From Streptomyces sp. CB02009 (GTDB lineage Bacteria > Actinomycetota > Actinomycetes > Streptomycetales > Streptomycetaceae), in NCBI RefSeq assembly GCF_001905825.1, contig NZ_LIVV01000006.1, forward strand, positions 310,001 through 374,000: 64,000 nucleotides of DNA, written 5' to 3'. This document shows positions 31,863 through 40,380 of the stretch, piece after piece. The notes below the pieces were generated by a model. The model was not told where the DNA came from. It saw only the letters and a list, made by a program, of their open reading frames with translations, and made no database searches. Numbering within the stretch: the first letter of the stretch is position 1; each line of letters opens with the position of its first letter. The translations under genes were made by a program, and so were the position numbers.

Positions 31863-32830
31863 GCCCTCACCTCGCCGACCGTCTCGGCGACGGCGTCCGC
31901 GAGCCAGGCGGAGGAGTGCGAGAAGGAGTAACCGAGTCCGTTCGCGCGGGAGTTGTCCATGCCGTACGAGCGGGAGAAGGAGAACGGCGAGATCTCGCCG
32001 ACCTCCACCTCCCGGAAGACGGTCCGGCCGCCGACCCGCCGCTCGATCGCGGCGCAGATCTCGGCCGTGGTCAGCGGGCCGTGGGAATGGGCGTTCACCG
32101 GGCCGGTGAAGTCCGTGCCGACGGCCGCCCAGGCGAGGAAGGCGGCGATCTCCTCGACGTACACATAGGTCGCCGGGTGGTTCACGACCGGCACGGCGAT
32201 CGGTTCGCCCGCCCGGATGCGCCGCGCGTAGTGGTCGATCCGGCCGGTGAAGTCGTCGGCGCCGCCCAGTACATGGGCCACGCGTACCGAAGCCCACGCG
32301 AACGGCGGACCCCCGCCGTCCACGGGCCCGCCCCCGCCGACGCCCTCACCCGTGCCCGCGCCCGCACCGGCACCCGCCCCCGCGAAGACCGCCTCCGCCT
32401 GCCGCTTGCCCTCCCCGTAGTGCGCCTCGCGGAACTCCGGGTCCTCCCAGGCCGCGCCGGTGTCGACGCTGACCGTGCCGAGGTCGAGGGCGTCCTCGGC
32501 GACGGGCGAGGCCGAGTCCTCGTACGCGTACACCTCCACCGTCGACGTCATCACATAGCGCCGGGTGCGCCCCGCGAAGACCCGTCGGGCGATCTCCGCC
32601 TGCCGCGGGGTGTAGCAGACCTGGTCCACGACGACGTCGAAGGAGCGGCCCGCGAGGACGGATTCCAGCGCGGCCTCGTCGTCGCGGTCGGCGACGAGCT
32701 GCTCGATTCCGTCGGGCGCTGCGGAAGAACCCCGATTGAGGATCGTGACCCGGTGCCCGGATTCCCTCAGCAGAGCGATGAGCCGCTTTCCGAAATAGCG
32801 GTTCCCGCCGATGACCAGTACGTCTTTCAT
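31859..32830 (-). CDS. NAD-dependent epimerase/dehydratase family protein (extended SDR-like)
   Basis: A 323-residue Rossmann-fold protein. The N-terminus VLVIGGNRYFGKRLIALLRESGHRVTILNRG carries a GGxxxxG nucleotide site, and VDQVCYTPRQAEIARRVFAG with YVMTSTVEVYAYEDS fits atypical extended SDRs that lack the full YxxxK. Residues about 170-195 form a Gly/Ala-rich insert ([17 protein letters not shown]) that looks like a repeat expansion in a surface loop. ATG 32830 was chosen over the upstream ATG at 32863 because it begins at the Rossmann strand and has GGGA ahead. It is coupled to the aldo/keto reductase and divergent from an Lrp-type regulator. The reaction cannot be assigned from sequence. 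Confidence 0.85.
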   Translation of the reverse strand: MKDVLVIGGNRYFGKRLIALLRESGHRVTILNRGSSAAPDGIEQLVADRDDEAALESVLAGRSFDVVVDQVCYTPRQAEIARRVFAGRTRRYVMTSTVEVYAYEDSASPVAEDALDLGTVSVDTGAAWEDPEFREAHYGEGKRQAEAVFAGAGAGAGAGTGEGVGGGGPVDGGGPPFAWASVRVAHVLGGADDFTGRIDHYARRIRAGEPIAVPVVNHPATYVYVEEIAAFLAWAAVGTDFTGPVNAHSHGPLTTAEICAAIERRVGGRTVFREVEVGEISPFSFSRSYGMDNSRANGLGYSFSHSSAWLADAVAETVGEVRA

Positions 32831-32907
32831 GGCCGTCCCATCGTCCCAAGTCCCTTGTTCCACCCCTCAAGTGTTACGTTCTCCGTTCGCCTTCTGAAGG
32901 GGGAACC

Positions 32908-33432
32908 ATGGGAGTCGGGGCAGTCGCACCGAAGGAACCACGGCATTCGCGGCCGGCCGCCGACGAAACCTCGGCGGCCGCTTTCGACGCCGTCGACCGG
33001 CAGATCGTGGACCTCCTCCAGAGCGACGGCCGCATCAAGCTCAGCGAGCTCGGCCGCCGCGTCCGGCTCAGCCCCGCCGCCGTCACCGAGCGGGTCCGCC
33101 GCCTGGAGGCGAGCGGCGCGATCACCGGCTACGGCGCCCATGTCTCCCCGGCCCGCCTCGGATACGGCATCCAGGCCTTCATCCGGGTGAACCCGCACGG
33201 CGGCTACACCCTGAAGCACCCGCGGACGCTGGAACTGATCGCGCGCCCCGAGGTGCTGGAGGTCCACCACGTGGTCGGCGAGGACTGCTGGATCCTCAAG
33301 GTCGCCGTCACCGACACCGTCCACCTCGAAGACGTCCTGGAGCAGACGTCGGCGCTCGGCCGGACCACGACGTCGATCGTGCTCTCGTCCCCGGTGGAAC
33401 GGAAACCGCTGCTGCCGCCCGCCCGCTCCTGA
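32908..33432 (+). CDS. Lrp/AsnC family transcriptional regulator
   Basis: A 174-residue regulator. After a leader of about 25 residues, the AsnC-type HTH spans about residues 30-85 (DAVDRQIVDLLQSDGRIKLSELGRRVRLSPAAVTERVRRLEASGAITGYGAHVSPARLG). The RAM effector-binding domain follows at about 90-165 (FIRVNPHGGYTLKHPRTLELIARPEVLEVHHVVGEDCWILKVAVTDTVHLEDVLEQ). Lrp proteins respond to amino acids and form octamers. ATG 32908 follows GAAGGGGG. It is divergent from the epimerase-reductase pair with 77 bases between, so it may control that operon. The effector is unknown. Confidence 0.93.
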   Translation: MGVGAVAPKEPRHSRPAADETSAAAFDAVDRQIVDLLQSDGRIKLSELGRRVRLSPAAVTERVRRLEASGAITGYGAHVSPARLGYGIQAFIRVNPHGGYTLKHPRTLELIARPEVLEVHHVVGEDCWILKVAVTDTVHLEDVLEQTSALGRTTTSIVLSSPVERKPLLPPARS

Positions 33433-33439
33433 CTCCTTG

Positions 33440-33459
33440 CCTTGACGTGGACGTCAAGG
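33440..33459. promoter_or_regulatory. MerR-type dyad CCTTGAC-N6-GTCAAGG
   Basis: Seven-base perfect half-sites separated by GTGGAC, ending 15 bases before the MerR start at 33475. TTGAC inside the left arm can serve as a -35. This is the usual layout of MerR-family operators, in which the activator sits between the promoter elements, and it resembles redox-type boxes in outline though not in exact sequence. Confidence 0.65.
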
Positions 33460-33474
33460 CATACGGTCGTGGAC

Positions 33475-33909
33475 ATGCGCATCGGAGAGCTCGCCGAGCG
33501 GGCCGGAACGACCACACGGACTCTGCGCTACTACGAGTCCCGTGGCCTGCTGGCCGCCCGGCGCACGGAGAACGGCTACCGCACGTACGACGAGGACGAC
33601 CTGCGCCTCCTCCAGCAGATCAGGACCCTGCAGGACTTCGGGTTCGAGCTGGAGGAGACGCGGCCGTTCGTCGACTGCCTGCGCGCCGGGCATCCGGCGG
33701 GGGACTCCTGTCCCGCGTCGATCGCCGTCTACCGGCGGAAGGTCGCCGAGCTGGACGGGCTGATCGCCCAGCTCCAGGCGGTGCGCGCCGAGGTGGGCGC
33801 GCAGCTGCTGCGGGCCGAGGCGGAGCTGCCGCACGGCCCCGAGCCCCGGTGCGAGCTCGGTGCGGAGTGGGACACGGAAGCGGCGACGACGGAGGGAAGG
33901 CAAGGATGA
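33475..33909 (+). CDS. MerR family regulator coupled to thioredoxin
   Basis: A 144-residue MerR protein. The winged-helix DNA-binding domain is at residues 1-70 (MRIGELAERAGTTTRTLRYYESRGLLAARRTENGYRTYDEDDLRLLQQIRTLQDFGFELEETR). A dimerisation coiled coil follows at about 100-125 (VYRRKVAELDGLIAQLQAVRAEVGAQL). Cysteines occur at FVDCLRAG, GDSCPAS and EPRCELG and could sense redox state or metal. ATG 33475 lacks a Shine-Dalgarno and is probably leaderless or nearly so. A MerR-type dyad lies directly upstream. The stop overlaps the ATG of the thioredoxin gene (ATGA), so the regulator and its likely target form one operon with autoregulation. Confidence 0.92.
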   Translation: MRIGELAERAGTTTRTLRYYESRGLLAARRTENGYRTYDEDDLRLLQQIRTLQDFGFELEETRPFVDCLRAGHPAGDSCPASIAVYRRKVAELDGLIAQLQAVRAEVGAQLLRAEAELPHGPEPRCELGAEWDTEAATTEGRQG

Positions 33910-34244
33910 GGACGTACGCGGAGGGCGTGGCCGAGGTCACCGACGCGGACTTCGACGCGGAGGTGCTGGCCGCTGGGCGGCCGGTCCTGGTGAAGTTCAC
34001 CGCGGAGTGGTGCGGACCGTGCCGGCAGCTGACGCCGGTGCTCGCGGCCATCGCCGCGGAGGAGTCGGAGCGGCTCCGGGTCGTCGAGATCGACGTCGAC
34101 CGGAACCCGGAGACCACCGTGCGGTACGGCGTCCTGGCGACGCCGACCCTCATGGTCTTCCGGGCGGGCGAGCCCGTGAAGTCGATCGTCGGCGCCCGCC
34201 CCAAGCGCCGCCTGCTGCAGGACCTGGAGGACGTCCTCGCCTAG
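33906..34244 (+). CDS. trxA: Thioredoxin
   Basis: A 112-residue classical thioredoxin that reduces protein disulfides. The active site is WCGPC with Cys36 and Cys39, FTAEWCGPCRQLTPVLAAIA is the canonical helix, and the cis-Pro loop is VLATPTLMVF. The length and motif are standard. The ATG overlaps the MerR stop, so expression follows the redox- or metal-sensing regulator. No thioredoxin reductase gene lies nearby, so the reductase must be encoded elsewhere. It is one of probably several thioredoxins in the genome, and another thioredoxin-fold protein is present at 12434-13411. Confidence 0.95.
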   Translation: MRTYAEGVAEVTDADFDAEVLAAGRPVLVKFTAEWCGPCRQLTPVLAAIAAEESERLRVVEIDVDRNPETTVRYGVLATPTLMVFRAGEPVKSIVGARPKRRLLQDLEDVLA

Positions 34245-34294
34245 ACGGCCCCGGCCGTCGGGCACCGCCGCCCGACCGTCCGGCAGGGCATACG

Positions 34295-34343
34295 GAAATA
34301 CCCCGACTACAATTGACAGTCGGGGTATTTCATCGCGTATATT
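34295..34343 (+). promoter_or_regulatory. Inverted repeat overlapping the promoter of the HelD/HelR-like gene
   Basis: Fourteen-base perfect arms (GAAATACCCCGACT and its complement) at 34295-34308 and 34318-34331 enclose a nine-base loop containing the start of TTGACA (34313-34318). TATATT at 34338-34343 gives a -10 with 19-base spacing. The same hairpin could terminate the thioredoxin transcript. The segment is notably AT-rich for this genome. Confidence 0.6.
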
Positions 34344-34418
34344 AATGGATTCTGCGCCCGGAATGACCACGGGCGCAGAGAAGTTCAGTAAACGCACTGT
34401 ATCGCGCCGGGAGTCGAA

Positions 34419-36662
34419 TTGTCAACCGAGGAATTTCGGAACGAGCAGCAATTCATCACCGATCTCTACACACGACTCGACGACCTGAGGGACCAGGCCG
34501 AGGCCGCCGTCGAGCAGGCCCTGCGTACCCCCGGGGTCGGCGGCAACCAGGGCCGGCTCGAACGCGACGTCATGGTCGCCGAGCAGTCCGGGCTGCTCGC
34601 CGCGCTCAACGCGGGGGAGAGCGGGCTCTGTTTCGGCCGGCTCGTCTTCAAGGACGGGCGCGACCACCACATCGGCCGGCTCGGCATCCGCGAGGACGAC
34701 CCGAACCGCACCCCGCTGGTCGTCGACTGGCGCGCCGAGGTCGCCCGCCCGTTCTACCTCGCCACCGGGTACGAGCCGATGGGGCTCTCCCGCCGCCGGC
34801 ACATCAGCACTCTCGGCCGGACGGTCACGGCACTCCACGACGAGGTGCTCGACCTCGGCGACGCCACCCGCACCGGGCACGAGAACCGCGACGCCGACGA
34901 GGTGCTGCTCGCCGCGCTCGACGCCGCCCGCACCGGCCGGATGCACGACATCGTGCAGACCATTCAGGCCGAGCAGGACGGCATCATCCGCTCCCCGCAC
35001 CGCGGGGTCCTGGTCGTCGAGGGCGGCCCCGGCACCGGCAAGACGGCGGTCGCCCTGCACCGCGCCGCCTACCTCCTCTACGCGCACCGCGAGCAGCTCG
35101 CCAAGCGGGCCGTCCTCATCGTCGGCCCCAACCCGGCCTTCCTCGGCTACATCGGCAACGTCCTGCCGTCCCTCGGCGAGACCGGCGTCCTCCTCGCCAC
35201 CCCCGCCGAGCTGTTCCCCGGCGTCCGCGCCACCGGCACCGACACTCCCCGCGCCGCCGCCGTCAAGGGCTCCGCCGCCATGGCGGAAGCCCTCGCCGCG
35301 GCCGTACGGGACCGCCAGCAGGTCCCCGAGCGCGGCGAGCCGCTGATCGTCCCGCACGAGGACGGCGACCTGGTCATCGACTGGGACATGGCCCTGGAGG
35401 CCCGCCACAAGGCCCGCGAGACGGCCCTCCCGCACAACCTGGCCCGCCCGTACTTCGTCTTCCGGATCCTCGACGCGCTCGCCGAGCAGCTCGCCGACCG
35501 GATCGGCGCCGACCCCTACGGCGGCCCCAACTTCCTCGGCCCCGACGACATCGCCCTGCTCGCCAAGGGCATCGCGGGGAACCCCGAGGTGTACGCGGCG
35601 ATCGACACCCTCTGGCCCGCGCTCACCCCGCAGGACCTCCTCGCCGACTACCTGGCCGAACCCACCGGCCTCGACGAGGCCGACGCCCGCGAGATCCGGC
35701 GCGACGGCGGCCCCTGGACGCCCGCCGACGTACCGCTGCTCGACGAGGCCGCCGAACTCCTCGGCGAGGACGACTCCGCGGTCCGGGCCGCGGAGGAGGC
35801 CGAACGGCAGAAGCAGATCCAGTACGCCCAGGGCGTCCTCGACGTCTCCTACGCCTCCCGCACCTACGAGTTCGAGGACAAGGAGGAGCAGGACAAGGAC
35901 GCCTCCGAGGTCCTCTCCGCCCACGACATCATCGACGCCGAGCGCTTCGCCGAGCGCCACGAGGAGGCCGACCACCGCACGGCCGCCGAACGCGCCGCCG
36001 CCGACCGCACCTGGGCCTTCGGGCACATCATCGTCGACGAGGCGCAGGAGCTCTCCGCGATGGCCTGGCGGCTCCTCATGCGCCGCAGCCCCACCCGCTC
36101 GATGACCTTGGTCGGCGACCCCGCCCAGACCGGCGACCCGGCCGGCGTCGGCGCCTGGGAGCGGATCCTCGCCCCGTACGTGGAGGACCGGTGGGAGCTG
36201 GTGCGCCTCGGGGTCAACTACCGCACGCCCGCGGAGATCATGGCCGTCGCCGCCGCGGTGCGACGGGCCGACGACCCGGCGTTCGAGCCGCCGAGCTCGG
36301 TACGGTCCACCGGGGTGGAGCCCTGGGACCGGACGGTGGACGACCCGGTGAAGGAGGCCGCCGACGCGGTGGCGAGCGAGCTGCGCGACGAGGGCAGGAT
36401 CGCCATGATCGCCCCGCCGGAGCTGCACCCCGGTCTGATCGCCGCCCTGCCCGACGCCGCGTACGGCCCGGCTCCCGACCTCACCCGGCCGGTCGTGCTG
36501 CTCGACCCCCGGCAGGCGAAGGGCCTGGAGTTCGACACCGTGCTGGTCGTCGACCCGGAGGGCATCGTGGCCGGGGCCGTGCACGGGACGAACGACCTGT
36601 ACGTGGCCCTGACCCGCGCGACCCAGCGGCTCGGGATCATCCGGTCCGCAGCTCGCAGCTGA
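34419..36662 (+). CDS. helR: HelD/HelR-type RNA polymerase-associated ATPase
   Basis: A 747-residue superfamily 1 helicase-like ATPase. The N-terminal segment (about residues 1-60, FRNEQQFITDLYTRLDDLRDQAEAAVEQ) is a predicted coiled-coil arm. Walker A is GGPGTGKT at 202-209. A helical insertion of roughly residues 260-500 follows, then HIIVDEAQELS (Walker B), TLVGDPAQTGDP, GVNYRTPAEI and the C-terminal QAKGLEFDTVLVVDPE and NDLYVALTRATQRLGI. HelD proteins pry RNA polymerase off nucleic acid; the Streptomyces HelR subclass removes stalled or rifamycin-blocked polymerase and confers tolerance. The assignment to HelR rather than another HelD is tentative. The start is TTG 34419 behind GGGAG, which is unusual and would limit expression. 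The 3' end overlaps the AfsA-like gene by 26 bases. Confidence 0.82.
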   Translation: MSTEEFRNEQQFITDLYTRLDDLRDQAEAAVEQALRTPGVGGNQGRLERDVMVAEQSGLLAALNAGESGLCFGRLVFKDGRDHHIGRLGIREDDPNRTPLVVDWRAEVARPFYLATGYEPMGLSRRRHISTLGRTVTALHDEVLDLGDATRTGHENRDADEVLLAALDAARTGRMHDIVQTIQAEQDGIIRSPHRGVLVVEGGPGTGKTAVALHRAAYLLYAHREQLAKRAVLIVGPNPAFLGYIGNVLPSLGETGVLLATPAELFPGVRATGTDTPRAAAVKGSAAMAEALAAAVRDRQQVPERGEPLIVPHEDGDLVIDWDMALEARHKARETALPHNLARPYFVFRILDALAEQLADRIGADPYGGPNFLGPDDIALLAKGIAGNPEVYAAIDTLWPALTPQDLLADYLAEPTGLDEADAREIRRDGGPWTPADVPLLDEAAELLGEDDSAVRAAEEAERQKQIQYAQGVLDVSYASRTYEFEDKEEQDKDASEVLSAHDIIDAERFAERHEEADHRTAAERAAADRTWAFGHIIVDEAQELSAMAWRLLMRRSPTRSMTLVGDPAQTGDPAGVGAWERILAPYVEDRWELVRLGVNYRTPAEIMAVAAAVRRADDPAFEPPSSVRSTGVEPWDRTVDDPVKEAADAVASELRDEGRIAMIAPPELHPGLIAALPDAAYGPAPDLTRPVVLLDPRQAKGLEFDTVLVVDPEGIVAGAVHGTNDLYVALTRATQRLGIIRSAARS

Positions 36663-37587
36663 AGAGCCGCGCGCCGTCCTGGTACCCGGTGACCTCGAAC
36701 GTCCCGGGTACGTCGGCCGCCCCGGCCGCCCCGGCGGACGCCCCCGCCGCCCCGGCGGACTCCGCCGGGCCCCGTGGCTCCGCGCGGAGCAGGCAGGGGC
36801 CGCCGTCGAACTCGGCGTACCGGTCGAAGCGGATCCGCAGCCCGGTCGGCAGGCAGGGCCGGGGCCACACGGCGGCGGAGACGGCCTGCCGGGCCGCCTC
36901 CAGGAAGAGCATCCCCGGTATGTGGTCGTTGGGCCGCGGGAAGAGGGTGGGGTGACCGGTGTCGACGATCAGCTCCCACACTCCCTCCCGGCCGGTGGGG
37001 GCCAGGAGGACGTCCTCGCGCCTCGTCCGCCCGGCGAGCGGCGCCGGGGCCCGGCGGGCGAAGGGCCCCGGGTGGACGACGCCGGCCTCGACGTGCCCGC
37101 CGCGCAGTCGGCGATACGCGGCGCCGCCGGCGAACCGCGCGTGGCCACCGCCCGTCGCCACCACGCGCGTGCCGCGCCGCACCGTCCACTCCACCAGCAT
37201 TTCGGCCAACTGCGCGCCGCGCACCACGGTCTCGGCGAACCGGATCTCGATGCCCGGCTCGTCGCCCGCGACGGAGAGGCCCGTCGGGTCGCAGGTCAGG
37301 GAGATCTCGCTCAGCAGGATGTGCCGGTTCAGCGGAAGCCCGTGGACCGAGTGCAGGAGGGCCATCGAGGCCTGCCGCAGCGTCTCGACGATCAGGAGCG
37401 GGTCGTGACACCGCTCTTCACCCCGGCGGACCGGGGTGAAGAACGGGTGGTCGGTGGGCCAGGCGGCCCGGACCGCGAAGCCGTCGCCCCCGTCGAGCGG
37501 CAGCCACTCGACGGGGAAGGTGTCCTCGCCGCGCACCCGGTGGCAGAGCTGCGGCGACAGACGCCGCGCGACGGTGTCCTGCATCAT
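36637..37587 (-). CDS. AfsA-family gamma-butyrolactone biosynthesis protein homologue
   Basis: A 316-residue protein with two tandem AfsA-type hot-dog domains: about residues 30-150 (VEWLPLDGGDGFAVRAAWPTDHPFFTPV...DPLLIVETLRQASMALLHSVHGLPLNRHILLSEIS) and about 185-300 (EDVLLAPTGREGVWELIVDTGHPTLFPRPNDHIPGMLFLEAARQA). AfsA/ScbA enzymes condense a beta-keto acyl chain with dihydroxyacetone phosphate to start A-factor-type autoregulators. No receptor of the ArpA/ScbR family is adjacent, so it is an orphan synthase. An Ala/Gly-rich stretch (AGAAGASAGAAGAA) sits near the C-terminus. The start ATG 37587 (or the second ATG 37584) follows GGAGGGGCGGGG. It could be a paralogue with another acyl substrate. 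Confidence 0.85.
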   Translation of the reverse strand: MMQDTVARRLSPQLCHRVRGEDTFPVEWLPLDGGDGFAVRAAWPTDHPFFTPVRRGEERCHDPLLIVETLRQASMALLHSVHGLPLNRHILLSEISLTCDPTGLSVAGDEPGIEIRFAETVVRGAQLAEMLVEWTVRRGTRVVATGGGHARFAGGAAYRRLRGGHVEAGVVHPGPFARRAPAPLAGRTRREDVLLAPTGREGVWELIVDTGHPTLFPRPNDHIPGMLFLEAARQAVSAAVWPRPCLPTGLRIRFDRYAEFDGGPCLLRAEPRGPAESAGAAGASAGAAGAADVPGTFEVTGYQDGARLFSCELRTG

Positions 37588-37743
37588 TCCCCGCCCCTCC
37601 GGGCCTGACGGCCTGATCTGGACAGCGAAGATATCCGAACAACGGGTGCAATGCCCGAACGAGTGAACCATCAACTGAACGACCGTCAATTATCGGACAC
37701 TCGGTGACCTTTCCCGCCCCGCCGACCGGGGCCCCGACCCGGC

Positions 37744-40056
37744 TCAGGCGGGGCGCAGCCAGACCGTCGCGAGCGGCGGCAGCGTCATCCGGACGCTGGC
37801 CGAACGCCCGTGGTGCGGAACCGACTCCGTCTTCACCGGATCACGCCCCACCACGTCCCCGCCGCCGTACCGGCCGGCGTCCGTGTTCAGGACCTCCGAC
37901 CAGGCCACCACCGCGTCCGGCACCCCCAGCCGGTAGTCGTGCCGTACGACCGGCGAGAAGTTCGAGACCGCGAGCAGCGGCGAGCCGAACGCGTCGAAGC
38001 GCAGGAACGCGAAGACGTTGTCCTCGGCCGCGTCCCCGACCACCCACTGGAAGCCGTCCGGCGCGGTGTCCCGCTCCCAGAGCGAGGGCGTCGCCTGGTA
38101 CACCGTGTTCAGGTCGCGCACGAGATCCCGCACCCCCCGGTGGTCCGCCTCCGCGCCGTACGCCGGATCGAGCAGCCACCAGTCCGGCCCGTGGTCCGCC
38201 GACCACTCGCCGCCCTGCGCGAACTCCTGGCCCATGTACAGCAGTTGCTTGCCCGGGTGCGCCCACATGAAGCCCAGGTAGGCGCGGTGGTTGGCGCGCT
38301 GCTGCCACCAGTCGCCCGGCATCTTCGACACCAGCGACCGCTTGCCGTGCACCACCTCGTCGTGGGAGATGGGCAGGATGTAGTTCTCGCTGTACGCGTA
38401 CACCATCGAGAACGTCATCTCGTGGTGGTGGTACTTGCGGTGCACCGGCTCCTTCTGCACGTACTCCAGCGAGTCGTGCATCCAGCCCATGTTCCACTTC
38501 ATGCCGAAGCCCAGACCGCCGAAGCCGCCCGGCCCCACCTGGTCCGTCGCCCGCGTCACACCGTCCCAGGCCGTGGACTCCTCCGCGAACGTCACGATCC
38601 CCGGGCAGCGCCGGTACACCGTCGCGTTCATCTCCTGGAGGAAGGCCACCGCGTCCAGGTTCTCCCGCCCGCCGTGCTCGTTCGGCAGCCACTCGCCGTG
38701 CTCCCGCGAGTAGTCCAGGTAGAGCATCGACGCCACCGCGTCCACCCGCAGCCCGTCGATGTGGAACTCCTGGCACCAGTACACGGCGTTCGCGACCAGG
38801 AAGTTCCGCACCTCCTTGCGGCCGTAGTCGAACTCCAGGGTGCCCCAGTCGGGATGGTGCGAGCGGCGCGGGTCCTCGTGCTCGTACAGCGGCCGCCCGT
38901 CGAACTCGGCCAGCGCCCAGTCGTCCTTCGGGAAGTGCGCCGGCACCCAGTCCATCAGGACCCCGATGCCCGCCCGGTGCAGGGCGTCCACCAGGAACCT
39001 GAAGTCGTCGGGGGTGCCCATGCGGGCCGTCGGCGCGTAGAAGCCCGTGACCTGGTAGCCCCACGAGCCGCCGAAGGGGTGCTCGGTGACCGGCATCAGC
39101 TCCACATGCGTGAAACCGAGGTCGCGGACGTACGCGGGCAGCTGCTCGGCCAGCTGGCGATAGCTCAACCCCGGACGCCACGACGGCAGATGGACCTCGT
39201 AGACGGAGATCGGCGCCTCGTGCGGCGGACGCGTCCCGCGCCGCGCCATCCACTCGGCGTCGTCCCAGGTGTAGTGCGAGGCGGTGACGATCGACGCGGT
39301 GTTCGGCGGGCACTCGGTACGGCGGGCCATCGGGTCCGCGCGGACGGTGTGCGTCCCGTCCGGCCGCGTGATGTCGTACTTGTACAGCGCGCCCTCGCCG
39401 ACCCCCGGCACGAACAGCTCCCACACGCCCGTCGAACCCAGCGAGCGCATCGGCAGCCCCGTGCCGTCCCAGTGCGTGAAGTCACCGGTGACGCGGACGC
39501 CCCGGGCGTTCGGCGCCCAGACCGCGAAGCGGGTGCCGGCGACCCCGCCGTGGGTCATGGTGTGGGAGCCGAGGGCCGTCCACAGCTCCTCGTGCCGGCC
39601 CTCGCCGATCAGATGCAGGTCGAGCTCGCCGAGCGAGGGCAGGAAGCGGTACGGGTCGTGGACGGCGAGCTCGTCGGGGCCGTCGTCGTACCGGACGCGC
39701 AGCTCGTACGCGGGGACCTTGCGGAGCAGGGGCAGGAGACCGGAGAAGAACCCGTCGCCCTCGCTCCGGAGCGGGATCCGCCTGTCCTTCGCCAGGACGG
39801 TGACCTCCTTCGCCCACGGGCGCAGCACCCGGACCGCCACGCCGCCGCGCACCGGATGCGCGCCGAGCACGCCGTGCGGATCGTGGTGCTCACCGGCGAG
39901 CAGACGCGCCCGGTCGACCGGGTCGAGCGGTGGGGCCTGGCGGGAGGTGGTGGCGGGGGCGGGGGCGGGGGCGGGTGCGGGCGGCTTGGCGGCGCTCCTG
40001 CCCTTCTTGGCTGCTGTGCTGCTGCGGGCCGACTTGCCTGCGGGGCGGGCGGTCAC
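37744..40056 (-). CDS. glgB: 1,4-alpha-glucan branching enzyme (GH13)
   Basis: Introduces alpha-1,6 branches into linear alpha-glucan. The 770-residue protein has a Lys/Ala/Pro-rich leader of about 50 residues, an N-terminal branching-enzyme domain ([17 protein letters not shown]), a CBM48 module ([25 protein letters not shown]) and the GH13 barrel with [47 protein letters not shown] (nucleophile Asp), ESTAW (acid Glu) and LPISHDE. GTG 40056 follows AGGAGG. In actinobacteria with GlgE, this enzyme works on the glucan built from maltose 1-phosphate. It lies 702 bases downstream of mak on the same strand and its upstream gap carries repeats, so it may have a separate promoter. Confidence 0.97.
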   Translation of the reverse strand: MTARPAGKSARSSTAAKKGRSAAKPPAPAPAPAPATTSRQAPPLDPVDRARLLAGEHHDPHGVLGAHPVRGGVAVRVLRPWAKEVTVLAKDRRIPLRSEGDGFFSGLLPLLRKVPAYELRVRYDDGPDELAVHDPYRFLPSLGELDLHLIGEGRHEELWTALGSHTMTHGGVAGTRFAVWAPNARGVRVTGDFTHWDGTGLPMRSLGSTGVWELFVPGVGEGALYKYDITRPDGTHTVRADPMARRTECPPNTASIVTASHYTWDDAEWMARRGTRPPHEAPISVYEVHLPSWRPGLSYRQLAEQLPAYVRDLGFTHVELMPVTEHPFGGSWGYQVTGFYAPTARMGTPDDFRFLVDALHRAGIGVLMDWVPAHFPKDDWALAEFDGRPLYEHEDPRRSHHPDWGTLEFDYGRKEVRNFLVANAVYWCQEFHIDGLRVDAVASMLYLDYSREHGEWLPNEHGGRENLDAVAFLQEMNATVYRRCPGIVTFAEESTAWDGVTRATDQVGPGGFGGLGFGMKWNMGWMHDSLEYVQKEPVHRKYHHHEMTFSMVYAYSENYILPISHDEVVHGKRSLVSKMPGDWWQQRANHRAYLGFMWAHPGKQLLYMGQEFAQGGEWSADHGPDWWLLDPAYGAEADHRGVRDLVRDLNTVYQATPSLWERDTAPDGFQWVVGDAAEDNVFAFLRFDAFGSPLLAVSNFSPVVRHDYRLGVPDAVVAWSEVLNTDAGRYGGGDVVGRDPVKTESVPHHGRSASVRMTLPPLATVWLRPA

Positions 40057-40231
40057 CGGGATGCCTCCTGGGGGTACGGGGGGTATGACTGCGCAACGGT
40101 GCGGTACGGGGACGGGACACTCGGCCGAACGGGCGGTGCGGCGGGTGGGGGGTGGGGGGGCCCGGGGGCGGCGCCCGCGCTCTGCGACGGGAACCTGCTC
40201 CGCCGGGCGGGTGGGTGCCCTGGTGCGGCAC

Positions 40232-40322
40232 CCCGCCCAGACGCCCCGCCGAGCCGGAGCCCCCCGCCCAGACGTTCCGCCGAGCCGGAGCCTCCCGCCC
40301 GGACGTCCCGCCGGGGCGGAGC
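40232..40322. repeat. Three ~30-bp tandem units
   Basis: Units of the type CCCGCCCAGACGTTCCGCCG followed by AGCCGGAGC begin near 40232, 40262 and 40292. The last replaces GAGCC with GGGGC, making the dyad CCGCCGGGGCGG. Related cores recur just downstream near 40350 and 40396. Confidence 0.75.
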
Positions 40323-40380
40323 CCACCCGCACCCCTGCCTTGGCCTTCCGCCGGGGCGGAGCCCGCCCACCCGCCCACCC

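Noticed and set aside
34245-34418. A canonical rifamycin-associated element before the HelD/HelR-like gene
   Set aside because: An inverted repeat is present, but its sequence (GAAATACCCCGACT arms) is not one I can match to that element, so the name was not assigned.
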